A stretch of 64,000 nucleotides of DNA, taken from positions 496,001 through 560,000 of the forward strand of contig NZ_JAYEES010000004.1 of assembly GCF_034653275.1 (NCBI RefSeq), written 5' to 3'. Positions within the stretch are counted from its first letter, which is position 1, and each line of letters starts with the position of its first letter. Of this stretch, positions 54,992-63,223 are shown piece after piece. Position numbers and translations under genes: made by a program. The notes beneath the pieces were generated by a model, which saw only the letters and a program-made list of their open reading frames with translations, ran no database searches and was not told where the DNA came from. Source of the stretch: Nitrospirillum sp034653275. GTDB lineage: Bacteria; Pseudomonadota; Alphaproteobacteria; Azospirillales; Azospirillaceae.

Positions 54992-56328
54992 GTGCCTTTC
55001 GCCGTTCCGGTACCCGCCCATCCGGTACCCGCTGACGCCGCGTCGCCGGTGCAGCCCGCTCTGTCGTTGCCGGGCCGCCACCGCCCGGCCGATGCCCAGG
55101 CGCGTTACCGCGCCGTTCGCCAGGAAACGCTGGACCGCACCCGGGGCCTGACGGCGGAGGACCAGACGCTGCAGTCCATGCCGGACGCCAGCCCCACCAA
55201 ATGGCATCTGGCCCACACCACCTGGTTTTTCGAAACCTTCCTGCTGGCTGCGCTGGTGCCGGGCTACCAGCCTTTCGATCCCAGTTTCCGCTACCTCTTC
55301 AACTCCTATTACGAGGGCGTGGGCGAGCGTTGGCCCCGCCCCGCGCGCGGGCTGCTGTCCCGTCCCACGGTGGCGCAGGTGCTGGGCTATCGCGCTCATG
55401 TCGATCGCGCCATGGACGCCTGGCTGGCGGGGGGGCGGCCGGGGGTGTGGACGGTCGCGCCGCCGCCCTGTTGGAACTGGGCTTGCAGCATGAGCAGCAG
55501 CACCAGGAACTGATCATCACCGACATCAAGCACGCCCTGTTGCTGCATCCCTTTCCCGCGGCCGTCTTCCCGGCGCCGGCCACGCCGGCGCTGACGGCGG
55601 CGGAGATCGTCTGGCGCGGCGTGCCCGCCGGCCTCTACGCCATCGGCGCCACGGGGCAGGAGGACTTCATCTTCGACAACGAGGGCCCCCGCCATAAGGT
55701 TTGGCTGGAGGCGTTCGAGATCGCGGACCGTGTGGTCACCAACGCCGAGTATCTCGACTTCATCGCCGACGGCGGCTATCGCCGTCCGGACCTGTGGCTG
55801 TCCGACGGTTGGGCCACCGTGCAGGCCCAGGGCTGGCAGGCGCCCCTGTACTGGCAGCGGGCGGAGGACGGCGAGTGGCAGGTGAAGACCCTGTCCGGCG
55901 TTCGCCCCATCGATCCCAATGATCCGGTCTGTCATGTCAGCCAATATGAGGCGGACGCCTACGCCAAGTGGGCCGAGGCCCGCTGGCCGGGCGCCCGCCT
56001 GCCCACCGAGGCGGAGTGGGAGATCGCGGCGGGCGAACCGGGCCAGCGGCCCGGCGACGACGGCAGTTTCCACGCCCATACCGTGGCCGGCTTCTACGGC
56101 GACGTCTGGGAATGGACGGCCAGCGCCTACACCGGCTATCCCGGTTACCGCCCGCCCGACGGCGCCATCGGCGAATACAACGGCAAGTTCATGAGCGGCC
56201 AGATGGTGTTGCGCGGTGGATCCCGCGCCACCCCGGCCGGCCATGTGCGCAAGACCTACCGCAATTTCTTCCCGCCGGCCGCGCGCTGGCAATTCTCCGG
56301 CATTCGACTTGCGAGGACGACGCCATGA
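54992..56328 (+). pseudogene. egtB: Ergothioneine synthase EgtB, split by a -1 frameshift at a G7 run
   Basis: EgtB is a non-heme iron sulfoxide synthase joining trimethylhistidine with a thiol donor. The first part (GTG 54992 to about 55435) has the DinB-like domain with KWHLAHTTWFFETFLL; the second part, one frame back, gives LELGLQHEQQHQELIITDIKHALL (iron ligands H...H.E), followed by the FGE/sulfatase-like domain to 56328 (FDNEGPRHKVWLEAF...RLPTEAEWEIAA...WEWTASAY...VLRGGSRAT). The frames join only if one base is re-read at GGGGGGG (55429-55435); the zero frame ends at 55513. Restored length ~445 residues, normal for the family. The heptamer is in X-XXY-YYZ phase. Stop overlaps egtD by 4 bp. 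Confidence 0.8.
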
Positions 56329-57296
56329 CCGTGACGGACGTGATCGATCGTGTGAGCTTCATGGATTTCGAGCCGGCCACGGCCAGCTTCCGCGATGATG
56401 TGCTGGCGGGCCTGTCCCACCCCATCCGTCGCATCCCCTGCAAATACCTGTACGATGCGGCCGGCGCCGCCCTGTTCGAGCGCATCTGCGAGCTGCCGGA
56501 GTATTATCCGACGCGCACGGAGCTGGCCATGCTGCGGCACCTGGGGCCGGAGATCGCCGCCCTGGCGGGGCCGGAGGCGCAGGTGGTGGAGTTCGGCACC
56601 GGCGACGGCCGCAAGAGCCGCCTGTTGCTGAACGCGCTGGATCGTCCGGCCTCCTACGTGTCCATCGACATCTCCCGCGATCAGCTGATCCGCGAGGCGG
56701 CTGCCCTGGCCCTGGACATGCCGCGGATCGAGGTGGTGGCCGTCTGCGGCGACTACACCCAGCAGACCCTGTCGCTGCCCACCGTGGGCCGGCGCCGCGT
56801 GGGCTTCTTCCCCGGGTCGACCATCGGCAACCTGACGCCGGTGGCGGCCACCGCCTTCCTGGCGCGCTGCGCCAACATGCTGCCGGGTGGCGCCATGCTG
56901 GTGGGCGTGGATATCCCCAAGGACATCGCGGTGGTGGAGGCCGCCTATAACGACAGCGCGGGCGTCACCGCCGCCTTCTCCCTCAACCTGCTGGCCCGCA
57001 TCAACCGCGAGCTGGGCGGCACCTTCGACCTGTCCGGCTTCCGCCACTACGCCTATTTCAACGAGGACCAGTCGAAGATAGAGATCTTCCTCATCAGCCA
57101 GCGCGAGCAGCGCGCCGCCGTCGCCGGCCGCTTCTTCCACTTCCGCGCCGGCGAGCGCATCCACATCGAGGATTCCTACAAGCTGGCGCCCGCCACCTTC
57201 CAGAACATGGCCCGGGCCGCGGGGTTCGAGCCCACCCAGGTGTGGGTGGACCCGGACGGCCTGTTCAGCCTGCACTGGCTGCTGGCGCCGCTGTAA
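56325..57296 (+). CDS. egtD: L-histidine N(alpha)-methyltransferase EgtD
   Basis: A 323-residue SAM-dependent enzyme that trimethylates histidine to hercynine, the first step of ergothioneine synthesis. It has the opening GLSHPIRRIPCKYLYDAAGAALFERICELPEYYPTRTE, the SAM motif VEFGTGDGRKSRLLL, FFPGSTIGNLTPV, and HYAYFNEDQSKIEIFLIS. All typical motifs are intact, in contrast to the split egtB upstream. The ATG at 56325 overlaps the egtB stop (ATGA). Confidence 0.94.
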   Translation: MTVTDVIDRVSFMDFEPATASFRDDVLAGLSHPIRRIPCKYLYDAAGAALFERICELPEYYPTRTELAMLRHLGPEIAALAGPEAQVVEFGTGDGRKSRLLLNALDRPASYVSIDISRDQLIREAAALALDMPRIEVVAVCGDYTQQTLSLPTVGRRRVGFFPGSTIGNLTPVAATAFLARCANMLPGGAMLVGVDIPKDIAVVEAAYNDSAGVTAAFSLNLLARINRELGGTFDLSGFRHYAYFNEDQSKIEIFLISQREQRAAVAGRFFHFRAGERIHIEDSYKLAPATFQNMARAAGFEPTQVWVDPDGLFSLHWLLAPL

Positions 57297-57375
57297 GCGG
57301 AGGGGAACCGGTGGACAAATGCGCTCCCGCCAGGGAAGCTCCGGTCGGGGAGTGAACGGCCTGGAAGGAAGGGCG

Positions 57376-57426
57376 ATGGCGTTGGGCATTACCGGTTCCC
57401 GATCGCGCGGGGCGACCGCGTGGTAG
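57376..57426 (+). CDS. Putative 16-codon leader ORF upstream of the GntP gene
   Basis: ATG at 57376 with the excellent site GGAAGGAAGG starting 13 nt upstream; the frame reads MALGITGSRSRGATAW and ends in TAG at 57424-57426, overlapping the GTG start of the permease gene (57420). The permease itself has no comparable ribosome binding site, so this peptide may deliver ribosomes by coupling. No obvious attenuation residue run. Confidence 0.45.
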   Translation: MALGITGSRSRGATAW

Positions 57427-58772
57427 GCGGCGATCTCTGGCTGGTCCTGGCGGCGGGCGGCTGCATCGTCCTGGCCGTGGTCCTCATCATACGGCTGAAG
57501 CTGCACCCCTTCCTGGCGCTGCTGTGCGCGGCGCTGGCCCTGGCGGTGGCGCGCGGCATGGCGCCGGACCGCGCCTTGGCCGCTCTGCAGAAGGGCTTTG
57601 GCGACATCATGGGCGGCGCGGGCCTGGTGGTGGCCCTGGGCCTCACCCTGGGCGCCATGCTCAAGGTTTCCGGCGCCGCGGCCGTCCTGGCCAATGCCAC
57701 GGTGGGGGCGGTGGGACCGCGCTTGCGGCCCTGGGGCTGTTTGCTGGCCTCCCTGATCCTGGGTTTGCCCCTGTTCTTCGAAACGGGCGTCGTCCTGCTG
57801 CTGCCCATCATCGCGGCCCTGCCGCTCACCGACGACCGGGGCGGGCGGCAGCGCCTGCTGCTCATGCTGCCGGCGTTGGCCGGCCTGTCGGTGCTGCACG
57901 CCCTGGTCCCGCCGCACCCCGGGCCCATCATCGCGGTGGACCAGTTGGGAGCCGGTGTGGGGCCTACCCTCATGCTGGGCGTGCTGTTGGGCCTGCCCAT
58001 CGCCGTGCTGGCCGGGCCGGTGTTCGCGGGCTTGGTCACGCCCCATGTCGCGGCCGGGGATGGCACCCGGGCCGAGACGCCCGCCGAGATCTCCCATGGT
58101 CCGCTGCCCTCACCCTGGACGGCGCTGGCTGTCATCCTGCTGCCGGTGGTGCTGATCGCCGCCAAGGCGGTGCCGGCGCTGAGCCATGGGCCTGTGCTGT
58201 CCCTGCTGGGCGCCCCGCCGGTGGCCCTGCTGCTGGCCAACCTGGTGGCCTTGGCCGCCTTCTTCGGCCCCGGAACGGGCGCCGGAGGAACAGGGGGTGG
58301 GGGAAAGCCGGTCGATTGGGACGCGCTGTGGCACGAGGCCATGGCTCCGGCGGCCAGCATCCTGCTCAGCATCGCCGGCGGCGGCGCCTTCAAGCAGGTG
58401 CTGGTGGAGGCCGGGCTGGCCGACACGCTGGCGCGCTTCGCCCAGCAGGGGGCGGTGTCGCCCATCCTGCTGGCCTGGGGCATCGCCGTGATGATCCGCC
58501 TGGCCACGGGCTCGGCCACCGTCGCCACCATCACAGCCTCAGGTGCCTTGACTTCGGTCGCGGCCACGTCCGGCGTGGCGCCGGAATGGCTGGTGCTGGC
58601 GGTGGGCGCCGGCTCGCTGTTCTTCTCCCACGTCAACGACCCGGGCTTCTGGCTGGTGAAGAACTACCTGGGCCTCAGCACGGCCGACACGCTGAAGACC
58701 TGGTCGGTGATGGAAACCATCGTCTCCGTCACCGGCCTGATCCTGGTGCTGGCCGCCAGCCACCTGTTCTGA
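57420..58772 (+). CDS. GntP family gluconate/hydroxy-acid permease
   Basis: A 450-residue inner-membrane proton symporter of the GntP family. Signature stretches: IIRLKLHPFLALLCAALALAVARGM, GLTLGAMLKVSGAAAVLANA, LILGLPLFFETGVVLLLPII, VPPHPGPIIAVDQLGA, RLATGSATVATITASGAL and the C-terminal FSHVNDPGFWLVKNYLGL. Cargo could be gluconate, glycerate or another hydroxy acid; no kinase or dehydrogenase is adjacent. The GTG at 57420 is the assumed start; it overlaps the leader ORF. Confidence 0.87.
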   Translation: MVGGDLWLVLAAGGCIVLAVVLIIRLKLHPFLALLCAALALAVARGMAPDRALAALQKGFGDIMGGAGLVVALGLTLGAMLKVSGAAAVLANATVGAVGPRLRPWGCLLASLILGLPLFFETGVVLLLPIIAALPLTDDRGGRQRLLLMLPALAGLSVLHALVPPHPGPIIAVDQLGAGVGPTLMLGVLLGLPIAVLAGPVFAGLVTPHVAAGDGTRAETPAEISHGPLPSPWTALAVILLPVVLIAAKAVPALSHGPVLSLLGAPPVALLLANLVALAAFFGPGTGAGGTGGGGKPVDWDALWHEAMAPAASILLSIAGGGAFKQVLVEAGLADTLARFAQQGAVSPILLAWGIAVMIRLATGSATVATITASGALTSVAATSGVAPEWLVLAVGAGSLFFSHVNDPGFWLVKNYLGLSTADTLKTWSVMETIVSVTGLILVLAASHLF

Positions 58773-58789
58773 TCTTGGGCCCCAAAAAG

Positions 58790-58821
58790 CCAATAGCGTG
58801 GGAGCCTTCCCGCGCTATTGG
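58790..58821. terminator. 14-bp inverted repeat between convergent genes
   Basis: CCAATAGCGTGGGA-GCCT-TCCCGCGCTATTGG with one G-T pair, 17 bp after the GntP stop. No T run. Suits a bidirectional transcript end; further short repeats follow up to 58880. Confidence 0.5.
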
Positions 58822-58925
58822 TAGCCCGCGACCGCGGGCGCCGGAGCTTTCCGGGGAGCGTAGCGGACTGGAAAGCGAGGAAGGCAAGGGCCCGGATGGG
58901 CCCGCCCGGCGCCTGAGGGAAAAAC

Positions 58926-60989
58926 CTAAGCCGCCAGACCGTACCGCTTGAGCAGCGCGTCGTTCTCCGGCTCGCGGCCCCGGAAGGCGATATAGCTGTC
59001 CAGCGCGGGGCGGGAGGAGCCCACGGCCAGGACCTGGGCGCGGAAGGCCTCGCCGGCCACCGCCCTGTCGCCCTCCAGGAACTTGCCGAAGCCGTCCAGC
59101 GACAGCCGTTCCGCCCACAGATAGCTGTAGTAGCCGGCGGCGTAGCCCCCGGCGAAGATGTGGGTGAAGGCGTGGGCGAAGCGGTGCCATTCCGGCGGGG
59201 TCAGCACCGCCACCTCCGCCCGCACCCGCTCCAGCAAGGCCTGGACGCCGGCGGCATCGGTGATCCCGGCGTCCAGGTGCATCTGCAGGTCGAACAGGGC
59301 GAACTCCACCTGGCGCAGCAGCGCCAGCGCCGCCTGGAAGCGCTGGGCCCCCAGCATGGCGTCGAACAGCGCGTCGGGCAGGGGCTCCCCGGTGTCGACA
59401 TGGCCGGACATGGAGCGCAGCACCTGCCGGTCCCAGGCGAAGTTCTCCAGCAGCTGGCTGGGCAGTTCCACCGCGTCCCACTCAAAGCCGGTGACGCCGC
59501 TGATGGAGGGGTAGTCGACTTCGCTCAGCACATGGTGCAGGCAGTGCCCCATCTCATGTAGCAGGGTCAGCACGTCGCCATGGCTCAACAGGCTGGGCTT
59601 GCCCCCCGCCGGCGGGGCGAAGTTGCAGTTGAGGTAGGCGACAGGCAGTTGCGTCCCGTCTTGCCGCTTCAGGCGGGCGCGGCACACCGCCATCCAGGCG
59701 CCGCCCTTCTTGCCGGTGCGGGCGAACAGGTCCATGTACAGCCCGGCGAAGGGCACGCCATCGCGCGACAGGGTGTAGTAGCGCACGTCCTTGTGCCAGA
59801 CGCGGGTGCCCGGCTCTTCCGTCAGGGTGATGCCGAAGACGTCGCGCAGCAGGGCCAGCAGGCCGTCCAGCACGCGGGGCAGGGGGAAGTAGGTCTTGAT
59901 CTTCTGGTCGTCGACGCTGTGCAGCGCCTGGCGCAGCTTCTCCGCCACATAGCCGTTGTCCCAGGGCTCCAGCGCGTCGATGCCCAGCGTGTCGCGGGCG
60001 AAGGCCTCCAGCTGCGCCTTGTCGGCCAGGGCCGGTTCACGGGCCCGGCGGGCCAGGTCGCGGAGGAAGTCCACGACCTCGGCACCTGAGCGCGCCATCT
60101 TGGTGGCCAGCGACAGGTCGACCGGGTCCTTGAAGCCCAGCAGCGCGGCCGCCTCGCGCCGCAGGGCCAGGATGGCGCCCATGCGGTCGCTGTTGTCCAA
60201 GGTCTCCGGCCCGTTTTTCTGGTCGAGGGGACCCTGGTCGGAGGCGCGGGTGCCATAGGCGCGGTAGACGCGGGCGCGCAGGTCGCGGTTGTCGGCATAG
60301 GTCAGGATGGCGCGCACCGAGGGCTGGTGCAGGGTGACGGCCCAGCCATCCAGGTTACGCGCCGCCGCCAGGCTGGCCAGCATGGCCTTGTCGGCCTCGG
60401 GCACGCCGGCCAGCAGGGCCTCGTCCGTGATGTGCTCCACCCAGGCCTCGGTCGCGTCGAGCACGGCGCTGCTGTAGGCGGTCTGCAGGCGGCCCAGCTC
60501 CACCTGCAGGGCGGCGAAGCGCTCCCGCTCGGCCGGCGGCAGGGCCACGCCGCCCAGCTTGAAGTTGCGCAGGCTCAGCTCCACCAGGCGCCGCTCCGTC
60601 GCGCCCAGGACGGACGTGTCCACGGCGGCGTAGGCGGCGTAAAGGTCGGGGTTCTGCGCGACGGAGGAGGAATAGCCGATCAGCCGCTCCAGGGCCGTGG
60701 CATGGGCGGCGCGCAGCTCGGGCGTGTCGGCCACGCTGTGCAGGTGGCTGACCGTGGCCCACAGGTCGGACAGGTCGGCCTCAGCCTGTTCCATGGCGCG
60801 GCAGACGGCGTCGAAGCCACGGTCGCTTCCCTTGATGACGGCCTGGACCACGGCGTCATGCCGGGCGATGGCGGCCTCCAGCGCCGGGCCCACATGCTCC
60901 GGCTTCACCGCGTCGAAGGCGGGCAGGCCGGTTGTGGCCAGCAGGGGGTTGTCAGCGGCGGCGTCGGTGTTGGTGGGCGGGGTGCTCAT
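58926..60989 (-). CDS. prlC: M3 family oligopeptidase A
   Basis: A 687-residue cytosolic zinc metallopeptidase that degrades short peptides, including cleaved signal peptides. Zinc motif HEMGH (Glu ~479) in LLHEMGHCLHHVLSEV, third ligand Glu in GFEWDAVELPSQLLENF, and the M3 C-terminal block HIFAGGYAAGYYSYLWAERLSLDGF. Full length for the M3A subfamily. ATG at 60989 (MSTPPTNTD); a TTG four codons earlier is less likely. Convergent with GntP; divergent from the kinase at 61454. Confidence 0.92.
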   Translation of the reverse strand: MSTPPTNTDAAADNPLLATTGLPAFDAVKPEHVGPALEAAIARHDAVVQAVIKGSDRGFDAVCRAMEQAEADLSDLWATVSHLHSVADTPELRAAHATALERLIGYSSSVAQNPDLYAAYAAVDTSVLGATERRLVELSLRNFKLGGVALPPAERERFAALQVELGRLQTAYSSAVLDATEAWVEHITDEALLAGVPEADKAMLASLAAARNLDGWAVTLHQPSVRAILTYADNRDLRARVYRAYGTRASDQGPLDQKNGPETLDNSDRMGAILALRREAAALLGFKDPVDLSLATKMARSGAEVVDFLRDLARRAREPALADKAQLEAFARDTLGIDALEPWDNGYVAEKLRQALHSVDDQKIKTYFPLPRVLDGLLALLRDVFGITLTEEPGTRVWHKDVRYYTLSRDGVPFAGLYMDLFARTGKKGGAWMAVCRARLKRQDGTQLPVAYLNCNFAPPAGGKPSLLSHGDVLTLLHEMGHCLHHVLSEVDYPSISGVTGFEWDAVELPSQLLENFAWDRQVLRSMSGHVDTGEPLPDALFDAMLGAQRFQAALALLRQVEFALFDLQMHLDAGITDAAGVQALLERVRAEVAVLTPPEWHRFAHAFTHIFAGGYAAGYYSYLWAERLSLDGFGKFLEGDRAVAGEAFRAQVLAVGSSRPALDSYIAFRGREPENDALLKRYGLAA

Positions 60990-61400
60990 GGGGGCGCTCA
61001 AGTCCTTGGTCTGGGCGTGCCGGTTTCAGCTCCACCGTCCCATATGGGATGCCCATCGCGCAATTATGAGAGGGCACGGCGGGCGCGGCGGCGCACCCGT
61101 GATGTGCCGCATCCTGTGGCGGGAATCTATGCGGATGAGCCCGCGCACGGATGGATGCCGCCGCCTATCATTTCCAGGCGATCCCAGGGGGCGACGTCAC
61201 GCCCGGCCCCCCTAATTCTCCCGCACGGGGTACCCATGACGCGTCAGTCGACAGGGGGGCGGTCAGGCGCCACGGTTTCCCCTTCATCAGGGAATGGTGG
61301 AAAACGGTTTGAGAAACCGGCACTTTCCCCATTAACCAAGGTGGGACGGGGGACGTCCCGGAAAAGGCAGTACGTGGTGGGTTCCGGCCTGGAGACGGAA
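60990..61400. other. Divergent intergenic region prlC / sensor kinase
   Basis: No gene is supported in about 410 bp. A small dyad CGGTTT-GAG-AAACCG at 61305-61319 and a GGGGG-rich stretch are the only structures I see. Confidence 0.45.
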
Positions 61401-61457
61401 ATGATGGATCAGCGAGGGTTCGCCGCGCGGATGGCGGCGGGCTGGGCCGGTCTATGA
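61401..61457 (+). CDS. Putative 18-codon leader ORF overlapping the kinase gene
   Basis: ATG at 61401 with GGAG 6 nt upstream; reads MMDQRGFAARMAAGWAGL and ends in TGA at 61455, overlapping the ATG of the next gene (ATGA). The kinase has only a weak site of its own, so coupling is plausible. No family. Confidence 0.4.
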   Translation: MMDQRGFAARMAAGWAGL

Positions 61458-63208
61458 CGGGCGGGTCCGCGCATCGCGTCCTGCTGGTCGAGGATTCGCC
61501 GACGCAGGCCCTGCAATTGCAGATGATGCTGGAACGCCAGGGATGGTCCGTCACCGTTTGTGGCGACGCCGAAAGCTCGCTTGAGCAGCTGGGCCGGGAA
61601 ATGCCCGACCTGGCCATCGTCGATTACCACCTGCCACGCATGAACGGGGACGAATTCGTGCGCCGCGTGCGCATGGACATGCGCACCCGCGGCCTGTCCG
61701 TCCTGATGCTGACCGACAGCCACGCCGCCGACCGGGAACGCCAGGGGTATGATAGCGGCGCTGACGCCTATGTGCCCAAGTCGGTCGACACCGACATCCT
61801 GCTGAGCCGGGTGGGCGCCCTGCTGCGCAAGACCACGGCGGCGGCGGTCCAGGCGCCGGTCGACATCCGGCAGAGCCGCCTGCTGGTGGTGGACGACAGC
61901 CCCACCTACCTGTTTTTCATCACCGCCCAGTTGCAGGAGGACGGGCACGAGGTGATCGGCGTCTCCAGCGGGCGCGAGGCGCTGGCCCGCATGGCCGAGG
62001 AGAAGTTCGACTGCGTCGTGGTCGACCTGGTCATGCCCGAGATGAGCGGCACGGAGCTGTGCCAGCACCTGGACCGGATGCGCCGCCAGCATGACCGCCT
62101 GTTCCAGATCATCATCCTGACCTCCCGCGACAACAAGGAGGACATGATGCGCGGCCTGGAGGCGGGGGCCGACGACTTCGTGGGCAAGGCCGGCGAGAGC
62201 GAAATCCTGAAGGCCCGCATCCGCGCCCTGCTGCGCCGCAAGTTCCTGCATGAGGAGAACCTGCGCATCAGCGGCGAATTCCGGGACAAGGAATTGGAGC
62301 TGGAGCGCACGCGCGACGAACGGCGCATCGCCCAGGAGCGCGCCGCCATGACGGAGGCGCTGGAACGGTCGCACGCCGAGCTGGCGCAGGCGTACCAGGA
62401 GCTGCAGGGCACGCAGGCGCAGTTGGTGCAGGCGGCCAAGATGGCCTCGCTGGGCGCGCTGGTGGCCGGCATCGCGCATGAGCTGAACAACCCGCTGGCC
62501 TTCGTCGGCAACCACCTGGGCACCGTGCTGCGCTGCCTGGAGACCATCACGCCGGAGGTGCAGGGCCACCTCTCGGACAAGGGCGCCCGCGACCTGGACA
62601 AGATGCGCCAACGGCTGGACGCCATGCGCCTGGGCATCGACCGGGTGGAAAACCTGGTGGTGAAGCTGCGCACCTTCTCCCGCCTGGACGAGGCCGAGGT
62701 GAAGGAGGTGGAGATCGAGGACAGCCTGGAATCGGTGCTGACCCTGCTGCAGCACAAGCTGTCGGACCGGATCACGGTGGAGCGGCGGTATGAGGGACCC
62801 AAGCGCATCACCTGCCAGCCGGGGCCGCTGAACCAGGTGCTGATGAACGTGGTGGGCAACGCCATCGACGCCATCGAGGGGGCGGGCACCATCACCCTGG
62901 CGACGGGCCGGAACGGGGGCATGTTCCGCCTGTCCGTGCGGGATACGGGCCACGGCATCCCGGCCGCCATCCGCGACCGCATCTGCGAGCCCTTCTTCAC
63001 CACCAAGCCGGTGGGCTCAGGCACTGGCCTTGGCCTTTCCATTTCCTATAGCATCATCCAACGCCACCGGGGGCGGTTGGAATTCCATAGTGAAGAGGGG
63101 CGGGGTACAGAGGTGGTGATCGAGATCCCCATGGACGGGGCGTCCGCCGGCGCGCCGCCCTTGCCTGGCCCTGTGCAAACGGCGCATGCGATGCCGGGGG
63201 AAGCATGA
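61454..63208 (+). CDS. REC-REC-histidine kinase
   Basis: A 584-residue soluble kinase with two N-terminal receiver domains: REC1 (VLLVEDSPTQALQLQMML, Asp ~57 in AIVDYHLPRMNG, Lys in AYVPKS) and REC2 (LLVVDDSPTYLFFI, Asp ~191 in VVVDLVMPEMSG). A coiled-coil linker (~275-330) leads to HisKA with His ~342 (GIAHELNNPLAFVGNHLG) and an ATPase domain (NVVGNAIDAIEG, DTGHGIPAA, GTGLGLSIS). The NtrB-like ELNNP H-box and two inputs suggest it integrates signals from other kinases. A REC-PAS protein follows 13 bp later and may be its partner. Confidence 0.9.
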   Translation: MTGGSAHRVLLVEDSPTQALQLQMMLERQGWSVTVCGDAESSLEQLGREMPDLAIVDYHLPRMNGDEFVRRVRMDMRTRGLSVLMLTDSHAADRERQGYDSGADAYVPKSVDTDILLSRVGALLRKTTAAAVQAPVDIRQSRLLVVDDSPTYLFFITAQLQEDGHEVIGVSSGREALARMAEEKFDCVVVDLVMPEMSGTELCQHLDRMRRQHDRLFQIIILTSRDNKEDMMRGLEAGADDFVGKAGESEILKARIRALLRRKFLHEENLRISGEFRDKELELERTRDERRIAQERAAMTEALERSHAELAQAYQELQGTQAQLVQAAKMASLGALVAGIAHELNNPLAFVGNHLGTVLRCLETITPEVQGHLSDKGARDLDKMRQRLDAMRLGIDRVENLVVKLRTFSRLDEAEVKEVEIEDSLESVLTLLQHKLSDRITVERRYEGPKRITCQPGPLNQVLMNVVGNAIDAIEGAGTITLATGRNGGMFRLSVRDTGHGIPAAIRDRICEPFFTTKPVGSGTGLGLSISYSIIQRHRGRLEFHSEEGRGTEVVIEIPMDGASAGAPPLPGPVQTAHAMPGEA

Positions 63209-63223
63209 TGCCGGGGGAACCAT
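63190..63223 (+). repeat. 17-bp tandem duplication at a gene junction
   Basis: GATGCCGGGGGAAGCAT is followed directly by GATGCCGGGGGAACCAT (one mismatch), spanning the stop of the kinase gene and the start of the next. Confidence 0.75.

Noticed and set aside
58838..58880. Small RNA or REP-like element after the GntP gene
   Set aside because: Short inverted repeats are present but no second copy exists in the window and no promoter was seen.
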